From: Chryseobacterium sp. Marseille-Q5410
GTDB lineage: Bacteria > Bacteroidota > Bacteroidia > Flavobacteriales > Weeksellaceae
DNA length: 64,000 nt
NCBI GenBank assembly: GCA_946892665.1
Contig: CAMPOT010000001.1
Location: 1,426,001 to 1,490,000, forward strand
Direction of reading: 5' to 3'
A program made the translations under genes and the position numbers. Below are positions 58,547-64,000 of the stretch, piece after piece. The notes beneath the pieces were generated by a model, which was given only the letters and a program-made list of their open reading frames with translations, was not told the origin of the DNA and did not search any database. Numbering within the stretch: the stretch's first letter is position 1; every line of letters starts with the position of its first letter.

Positions 58547-59824
58547 TTATTTTGTAAATCTGATAGCAGTTTTTCTGTCTGCCTCTCTTTCTTTGTCAGA
58601 AGCTGTTTCAGCAACGGTAGCAAATTCTTCTCCGTAACCTTCAGCACTTGTTACTTGTGCAGAACCAAGAGCAGCTTTTACAGCATCAGCTCTTTTTTGA
58701 GATAGCGCTTTGTTGCCAGCATCATCACCTTTTTTATCTGTATATGCACCGATTTTTACTTTAGCATCTGGATAAGCAGCCAAGATTGCCTTCAAGTTAT
58801 CTAACTGCACTTGAGATTCTGGAGTCAATGTTGTTGTTCCAAATTCAAAATTTAAGTTATCAAAGTTGAACCATTTGTCTTTAAGAGCAGCTTCGTCCGC
58901 ATTTTTATATTCATCAGAATTAAGGAAAACTACTACTTGATCTTCAATACCACCTTTATAAGCATTTAAAGTTTTTCCGTTTGGCAATGTTACTATAGTG
59001 GTTTCTTTGGTTGCTACAAGAGTTGTTCCAGTAGAATCAACATAAACTGCAGCAGAAGAATCGGAAACTACGATGGTAGAATCAGTTACTCCCGTAGTGG
59101 TTTCCGCAGGTTTGTTGCATTGCTTCCAAAGGAACCAAGCAGCAAGTGCAAGAAGGAGCAATGGCAATAACCATTTCCAAATAGATCCACCGCCATTATC
59201 ATCATTTCTATCTACATTTACATGAGTGTTTCCACCTCTGTTTACTTCTACTTTTGGTTGGTCGTAAGAAGTAACTTTTACTTTTTCAGTTTCAAGATGT
59301 GCGTCGGAACCAGACCAGTTTCCAAGACCTAATGAAGCCAAAGAAAGACCAGCAGGAAGTAATGAAGAAACGATACCTCTTTGATCTTTTAAGAGCCCAG
59401 ACAATTCAGAAGCGCCTAAATTATTATCAGCTGCATATTTTCCTAACGAACCCAAAGAAGCGCCTGTCACCGTATTCAATAAAGAATTTGATGAAGAGTT
59501 GCTAATCCCCGCGTAACTAGCAACAGCATTAACTAATCCTCCAATTTTGTCACCAAAAATAGCAGAAAGTACTGTGCTTATTAAAGAATTATTAGATGAA
59601 CCTCCTAATAGGTTTCCTAACAATCCGCTGCTTGCAGATCCCGTGATTGCATCTAAAACGGCTGGTTTATCAGCATTATTTGCTAATCCACCTACAACAG
59701 CAGGCAAGAGACCGCTAATTGCTTTAGAAATACCTGATTCGCTTTCTCCTAATTGAGAAGCAGCTTGTGAAACTAATGCAGGACCAAGTTGTCCTTTGAT
59801 AAGATCGATTACATTTAATGACAT
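58547..59824 (-). CDS. DUF937 / OmpA-domain envelope protein
   Basis: A 425-residue protein. Residues 1-165 are a DUF937-type Gly/Ser/Ala/Leu-rich helical region (GISKAISGLLPAVVGGLANN). A single membrane segment follows at about 215-235 (WLLPLLLLALAAWFLW), then a Thr/Ser linker and an OmpA-like peptidoglycan-binding domain (about 310-425; IGAYTDKKGDDAGNKALSQK with the Asp and Arg that contact diaminopimelate). It would link membrane and cell wall. No N-terminal signal peptide is seen. Confidence 0.85.
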   Translation of the reverse strand: MSLNVIDLIKGQLGPALVSQAASQLGESESGISKAISGLLPAVVGGLANNADKPAVLDAITGSASSGLLGNLLGGSSNNSLISTVLSAIFGDKIGGLVNAVASYAGISNSSSNSLLNTVTGASLGSLGKYAADNNLGASELSGLLKDQRGIVSSLLPAGLSLASLGLGNWSGSDAHLETEKVKVTSYDQPKVEVNRGGNTHVNVDRNDDNGGGSIWKWLLPLLLLALAAWFLWKQCNKPAETTTGVTDSTIVVSDSSAAVYVDSTGTTLVATKETTIVTLPNGKTLNAYKGGIEDQVVVFLNSDEYKNADEAALKDKWFNFDNLNFEFGTTTLTPESQVQLDNLKAILAAYPDAKVKIGAYTDKKGDDAGNKALSQKRADAVKAALGSAQVTSAEGYGEEFATVAETASDKEREADRKTAIRFTK

Positions 59825-59949
59825 AATAGTTTATTTTTAAAATTTAACTTAGATAAAGTTATACAAATATTAATCCAATTCTATTATAAACGATATAAAT
59901 TATAAAAAAATTAACAATTTATTAAATATAATCAATAAAAAATGCTTTC

Positions 59950-61425
59950 TTAATAAGATTTTGCAAAAATAACCCTCTGTTTAGATGGTTTTCCTGAAAT
60001 CATTGAGATTCCGTCTTCTTGTGGGTTGTCCAAAGGAATGCATCGGATGGTTGCTTTTGTCTCGTTTTTGATTTGCTCTTCCTCCTCCGCAGTTCCATCC
60101 CAATGTGCAGATATAAAACCTCCTTTTTCTTCTAAAACTCGTTTGAATTCTTCGTAAGTATCTACTTTGGTGGTATGTTCATCGCGATGATGTAATGCTT
60201 TTTGGAAAATATCTTTTTGGATGTTTGCTAGTAATTCCTCGATGTACTCTTCGAGATTTGCGATTGGCTGTGTTTCTTTGGTTAAATTATCTCTTCTTGC
60301 GATTTCTACAGTTTTGTTTTCTAGATCTCTTGCCCCGATAGCGATGCGCACCGGCACTCCTTTTAATTCATATTCGGCGAATTTCCAGCCCGGTTTATTC
60401 TCTGTACGGTTGTCGTATTTTACGGAAATTCCTTTTGCTTTCAACTTTTGTTGAAGGTCATAAGCAACTTCATCGATTTGCTGTAATTGTTCTTCACCTT
60501 TAAAAATAGGAACAATTACTACCTGAATAGGCGCTAAAGTTGGAGGCAAAACCAAGCCAAAATCATCCGAATGAGTCATGATTAATGCACCCATCAATCG
60601 GGTTGAAGTTCCCCATGAAGTTCCCCACGCATGTTCTATTTTTCCTTCTCTATTGGTGAATTTCACATCAAATGCTTTACCGAAGTTCTGTCCTAAAAAG
60701 TGAGAAGTTCCCGCTTGTAGCGCTTTTCCGTCTTGCATTAATGCTTCGATACAATAAGTTTCATCAGCACCGGCAAATCTTTCAGATGGAGTTTTTATTC
60801 CGCGGATTACCGGAATTGCCATGAAGTTCTCTGCAAAATCAGCGTAAACATCCAGCATTTTTTCGGTTTCTTCCAACGCTTCTTCTTTTGTGGCGTGTGC
60901 AGTATGTCCTTCTTGCCAAAGGAATTCGGCAGTTCTCAAGAAAAGTCGGGTTCTCATTTCCCAACGCACCACATTCGCCCACTGGTTGATGAGAATTGGT
61001 AAATCGCGGTAAGACTGAATCCAGTTTTTGTAAGTATTCCAAATAATTGCTTCAGAAGTTGGGCGAACAATTAATTCTTCTTCCAACTTTGCTTCCGGAT
61101 CTACGATGAGTTTTTTCGGATCATCTGGATCTGTTTTTAATCTGTAATGGGTTACTACCGCGCATTCTTTAGCAAAACCTTCAGCATTTTTTTCTTCGGC
61201 TTCAAATAAGCTTTTGGGGATAAAAATGGGGAAATAGGCATTTTCGTGCCCAGTTTCTTTGAATCTTTTATCCATTTGATCGCGCATTTTTTCCCAAATT
61301 GCGTATCCGTAAGGTTTAATTACCATACATCCACGAACACCGGAATTTTCTGCCAAATCTGCCTTTACTACTAGTTCATTGTACCATTTGCTGTAGTCTT
61401 CAGCTCTTGAAGTAAGTTTTGCCAT
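59950..61425 (-). CDS. proS: proline--tRNA ligase
   Basis: A 491-residue class II aminoacyl-tRNA synthetase of the eukaryote/archaeon-like type: no bacterial insertion domain, and a C-terminal extension ending in a Tyr (FAKSY). Motif 2 region [20 protein letters not shown], motif 3 [17 protein letters not shown], anticodon-binding domain (about 285-390; VVIVPIFKG) and the zinc-like C-terminal domain are visible. This form is usual in Flavobacteriia. A -7 box lies about 67 bp upstream. Confidence 0.95.
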   Translation of the reverse strand: MAKLTSRAEDYSKWYNELVVKADLAENSGVRGCMVIKPYGYAIWEKMRDQMDKRFKETGHENAYFPIFIPKSLFEAEEKNAEGFAKECAVVTHYRLKTDPDDPKKLIVDPEAKLEEELIVRPTSEAIIWNTYKNWIQSYRDLPILINQWANVVRWEMRTRLFLRTAEFLWQEGHTAHATKEEALEETEKMLDVYADFAENFMAIPVIRGIKTPSERFAGADETYCIEALMQDGKALQAGTSHFLGQNFGKAFDVKFTNREGKIEHAWGTSWGTSTRLMGALIMTHSDDFGLVLPPTLAPIQVVIVPIFKGEEQLQQIDEVAYDLQQKLKAKGISVKYDNRTENKPGWKFAEYELKGVPVRIAIGARDLENKTVEIARRDNLTKETQPIANLEEYIEELLANIQKDIFQKALHHRDEHTTKVDTYEEFKRVLEEKGGFISAHWDGTAEEEEQIKNETKATIRCIPLDNPQEDGISMISGKPSKQRVIFAKSY

Positions 61426-61491
61426 TTATTTGATCTTTTGATTTAACTTTTCTATATTGCTCTAATCTAAACTTAAAATTGTATTTTTACT

Positions 61492-61524
61492 CAAATTTAA
61501 TACGTATGGTTTGGTATATTTTTG
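61492..61524. promoter_or_regulatory. divergent -7 boxes for proS and the 61570 lipoprotein
   Basis: Minus-strand TAAATTTG at 61492-61499 (toward proS) and plus-strand TATTTTTG at 61517-61524 (toward 61570). Confidence 0.5.
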
Positions 61525-61569
61525 GTGTAAAATGCAAATATAATTCAAATTAAAACTTTTCACCTTATC

Positions 61570-62523
61570 ATGAAAAAAATTACTTATAAAAATTTCTTGG
61601 AATTGCTTAAATCCAAAACGGTTTTAGCAGTTTCTGGTGGTTTAATATTGATGTCGTGCGGCACTCAAATGGGTGGTTATTCAGAGACCGATGGGATTTA
61701 TTATGATCCCAATAAAGACACTTTACCTGAAGGAACTGTAATGAATAGTGGAAACAGGGTAGGTGATTACTACGATTATCAACAAACAGATAATTCTAAC
61801 CAATATCTGAACTCTGAAAACAGAAACGAAAATTGGAGGGAAAATCAAAACTCCGATTGGGGCAACTATGTAGGGACAGATACGTATTATAACGACAATT
61901 GGGGTTATCCATATGGATTTTACTCTGGTTTCGGATTTGGATTAGGTTACGGTTGGGGGTCGCCTTGGGGATTTGGAGGTTACTATAGTCCATGGGGATT
62001 CGGTTATAATCCTTGGTTTGGATACTATAATCGTTGGGGATATGGTTATAATTCATGGTATGGATATTACAATCCTTATTATGGTTATGGAAATCCTTAT
62101 TATGGGTATAGTCCTTATTATTATGGCTACGGAAATACTTATGGAGGAGGATTTACTTATAAAAGAAGTGGTGCAGATGGCGCTTTTAGAAACTCCGTAA
62201 GAAATTCTAATTCAAATTTCCGTACGAATAATAGTTCAAATTCTGGATTCAGAAATGATAGCTACAGAAACCAACAAGGTAATGCGCCTAGATCTATTAC
62301 ACCTAACAATGGTGTTCAACCGAGATTGAGAACTTCTCCACAACCGACTACCAATCCGAGATACAATTCTTCACCAAGACAAAGTATGCCTAATTATAAC
62401 ACCCCATCTCGATCAAATTCAAGCGATGGAAGCGGATTTAGAAGTGGAGGCAGCGGTTTTGGCGGTGGTTCCTCCAATTCAAGTTCCGGATCTACGAGAT
62501 CGTCGGGCGGTTTTAGAAGATAA
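61570..62523 (+). CDS. Gly/Tyr/Trp-rich lipoprotein
   Basis: A 317-residue lipoprotein: signal ends in LILMSC (Cys31), preceded by an unusually long N-terminal region. Residues about 100-200 are a low-complexity domain of repeated WGYGYN / YYGYGNPY / PWGFGYN units, then a Ser/Asn/Arg-rich disordered C-terminal third (RSNSSDGSGFRSGGSGFGG). No catalytic motif. The aromatic-glycine pattern suggests a flexible or self-associating surface layer. Followed 25 bp later by the OMPP1/FadL-type gene, so likely co-transcribed. Confidence 0.75.
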   Translation: MKKITYKNFLELLKSKTVLAVSGGLILMSCGTQMGGYSETDGIYYDPNKDTLPEGTVMNSGNRVGDYYDYQQTDNSNQYLNSENRNENWRENQNSDWGNYVGTDTYYNDNWGYPYGFYSGFGFGLGYGWGSPWGFGGYYSPWGFGYNPWFGYYNRWGYGYNSWYGYYNPYYGYGNPYYGYSPYYYGYGNTYGGGFTYKRSGADGAFRNSVRNSNSNFRTNNSSNSGFRNDSYRNQQGNAPRSITPNNGVQPRLRTSPQPTTNPRYNSSPRQSMPNYNTPSRSNSSDGSGFRSGGSGFGGGSSNSSSGSTRSSGGFRR

Positions 62524-62548
62524 TATTTAATAAGTGTACATTAATAAA

Positions 62549-63931
62549 ATGATTAAAAAATCTTTAATGATCTTGAGCATTTCCGCTTCGTATTTGGCGA
62601 ATGCACAAGATATATCAACCATCAGAAATACCGCAGAGGTATATTCAAACTCATCACTAAACGGTAATTCAAAATACAATTCCATGGCTGGATCCATGGG
62701 AGCTTTGGGTGGAGATTTCTCTGTTCTGAATTCAAACCCGGCTGGTGTCGGAGTGAGCATTGCAAGCGATGTTTCAGGAACTTTAAGCATTGAAGGCAGT
62801 AAAAACACCACTTCGTACGCAGGAAAATCTTTGGATTATAAGGTTAATAATACGGATTTAGGAAACGTGGGTGGAATTGCCGTTTTTCAAATTGATTCTT
62901 CACCTTGGAAGTTTGTGAACGTTGCAGTGAATTATTCTAACCGATCTCTGGAGGATTACACTGAAAGCCCTGGAACTAGTGATTTGGTATATGAAATAAG
63001 AGATGCTGATAATAATCTGGTGGATGAGCTATCTTTTGCCGGTCATGCATATAACCGATACGGAAATCTCTCTAAAATGAGTATCGGAGTCGGCGGGAAT
63101 TACGATAACCGAATTTACGTAGGAGCAGGTTTAAATTTCCATAATTCTATTCTCGATCAATACGATTCCGCAGCTTTTACCAATAATGCAAATGTTACCG
63201 ATGTTTACGATAAGCAATACACGCCATTTTCTGAATCAGCGAGCGGTTTTTCAGCTTCAGTTGGGGTTATAGGGAAAATCAGTCCTCAATTCAGACTTGG
63301 AGCAGCTTTAGAAACACCAACGTGGTGGAATATTGCAAGAGTTTACAGCGAATATGAAAACCCTGTTGATGGAACTTATACCGAAGATCGCAATCTATCT
63401 ACGCCAATGAAAGCGACCTTAAGTGCTGCGTATGTTCCAAATAAAAATTTAGCAATCAATGTAGATTATTCATTAGGTCTTACCAAACCGAAATATAAAG
63501 TTTACGGCGATGCCGAAACTGAATTAAACCAATTCTTTTCAAACAATTACGCTAATCTTTCCGAGTTGAAAGTTGGCGCGGAATATCGTGTACAAGCTTT
63601 CAGATTGAGAGGTGGTTATGGATTTGCGGCGAGTCCTTTCGATTCCATGTCGATTCAAACTGTAGCAGGAAATACTGCTTATGATAATTTGATTTTAGGA
63701 AAAAGAAATACGATAGCAGCCGGACTCGGATATGATTTTAAATCCTTTTTCATTGATGCGGCTTATCAAAACGTAAGTTCAGAATACAGCAATCCTTTCA
63801 TACAAGGATCTGCAGCCAGTAACACGGGATATTTTTCAAGTCAATATATTGTAAATTCTGATGCTGCAATTGTTTCCAATGTGAGGAACAAAAAAGATAA
63901 TTTCTTTATAACACTAGGCTGGAAATTTTAA
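62549..63931 (+). CDS. OMPP1/FadL/TodX-family outer-membrane protein
   Basis: A 460-residue outer-membrane barrel from the ATG at 62549; the in-frame GTG at 62534 is less likely. The signal peptide ends near YLANAQ. The N-terminal plug reads YNSMAGSMGALGGDFSVLNSNPAGVGV, with the conserved NPAG-type motif of FadL relatives. Alternating amphipathic strands follow, ending in the terminal aromatic FITLGWKF. FadL-type channels admit hydrophobic compounds such as fatty acids. Ends 27 bp before a strong terminator. Confidence 0.88.
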   Translation: MIKKSLMILSISASYLANAQDISTIRNTAEVYSNSSLNGNSKYNSMAGSMGALGGDFSVLNSNPAGVGVSIASDVSGTLSIEGSKNTTSYAGKSLDYKVNNTDLGNVGGIAVFQIDSSPWKFVNVAVNYSNRSLEDYTESPGTSDLVYEIRDADNNLVDELSFAGHAYNRYGNLSKMSIGVGGNYDNRIYVGAGLNFHNSILDQYDSAAFTNNANVTDVYDKQYTPFSESASGFSASVGVIGKISPQFRLGAALETPTWWNIARVYSEYENPVDGTYTEDRNLSTPMKATLSAAYVPNKNLAINVDYSLGLTKPKYKVYGDAETELNQFFSNNYANLSELKVGAEYRVQAFRLRGGYGFAASPFDSMSIQTVAGNTAYDNLILGKRNTIAAGLGYDFKSFFIDAAYQNVSSEYSNPFIQGSAASNTGYFSSQYIVNSDAAIVSNVRNKKDNFFITLGWKF

Positions 63932-63958
63932 TTTTCAGACTTTACTGAATTTAATGCT

Positions 63959-63990
63959 AGACTCCGGAGATTCCGGAGTCTTTTATTTTT
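63959..63990 (+). terminator. terminator of the OMPP1/FadL-type gene
   Basis: AGACTCCGGA (63959-63968) pairs perfectly with TCCGGAGTCT (63972-63981), followed by TTTATTTTT. Confidence 0.9.
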
Positions 63991-64000
63991 AATGAGAATG

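Overview
The window looks like a chromosome segment of a Flavobacteriia bacterium (Bacteroidota), most likely a Chryseobacterium-type Weeksellaceae. Evidence seen here: AT-rich core genes without Shine-Dalgarno sequences, repeated TAnnTTTG (-7) promoter boxes, a GldI-like lipoprotein, type IX secretion (T9SS) sorting tails, a DnaJ with only two CxxCxGxG motifs, MnmD and a DUF4294 protein. The genus is inferred, not proven.

Layout. (1) 1-3058 is core chromosome: a partial HsdR-N-like nuclease gene, holA, trxB, crcB and tRNA-Ser(UGA). (2) 3060-28891 is a 25.8-kb integrated element in the 3' end of that tRNA gene. It is bounded by a 15-bp direct repeat (3045-3059 and 28877-28891) and by near-identical 22-bp paired integrase arm-type repeats just inside each end. 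Its AT-rich backbone (21.7-28.9 kb) carries a membrane protein, relaxase, MobC-like protein, toprim primase, an iteron-like repeat cluster, an AAA helicase, an HTH protein, a hypothetical protein and a tyrosine integrase. No type IV secretion genes are present, so it looks mobilizable rather than self-transmissible. (3) The cargo (3.1-21.5 kb) is more GC-rich and full of repeats. It holds an S41 protease lipoprotein, an IS110-family element with a candidate bridge RNA, a lipoprotein, an array of toxin-antitoxin cassettes sharing the same terminal repeat, promoter and terminator, T9SS-exported proteins, a beta-helix lipoprotein, and an ECF sigma / FecR / TonB-receptor signalling set. (4) 28.9-64 kb is core chromosome: SulP transporter, dnaX (split by an 11-A run), DAHP synthase-chorismate mutase, rsgA, ndk, rpe, M42 peptidase, S1/P1 nuclease, NUDIX, mnmD, ilvE, gldI-like and cyclophilin-FKBP PPIases, an M23 peptidase, gpsA, mqo, mtaB, a PD-(D/E)xK-like protein, a glucan phosphorylase homologue, SNase, prfB, dedA, dnaJ-grpE, mntH, an OmpA/DUF937 protein, proS, a Gly/Tyr-rich lipoprotein and an OMPP1/FadL-type porin.

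How it fits together. The integrase, arm sites, tRNA core and HTH protein are the integration/excision module. The MobC-like protein, relaxase and upstream non-coding DNA would be the transfer module. The primase, helicase and iteron-like DNA suggest replication after excision. The TA cassettes probably stabilise the element. The sigma/anti-sigma/receptor set with secreted partners is probably a surface-nutrient sensing and uptake cargo with unknown substrate. The most unusual items are the TA cassette array with shared inverted ends, the dnaX A11 frameshift, the iteron cluster, and the IS110 leader RNA.
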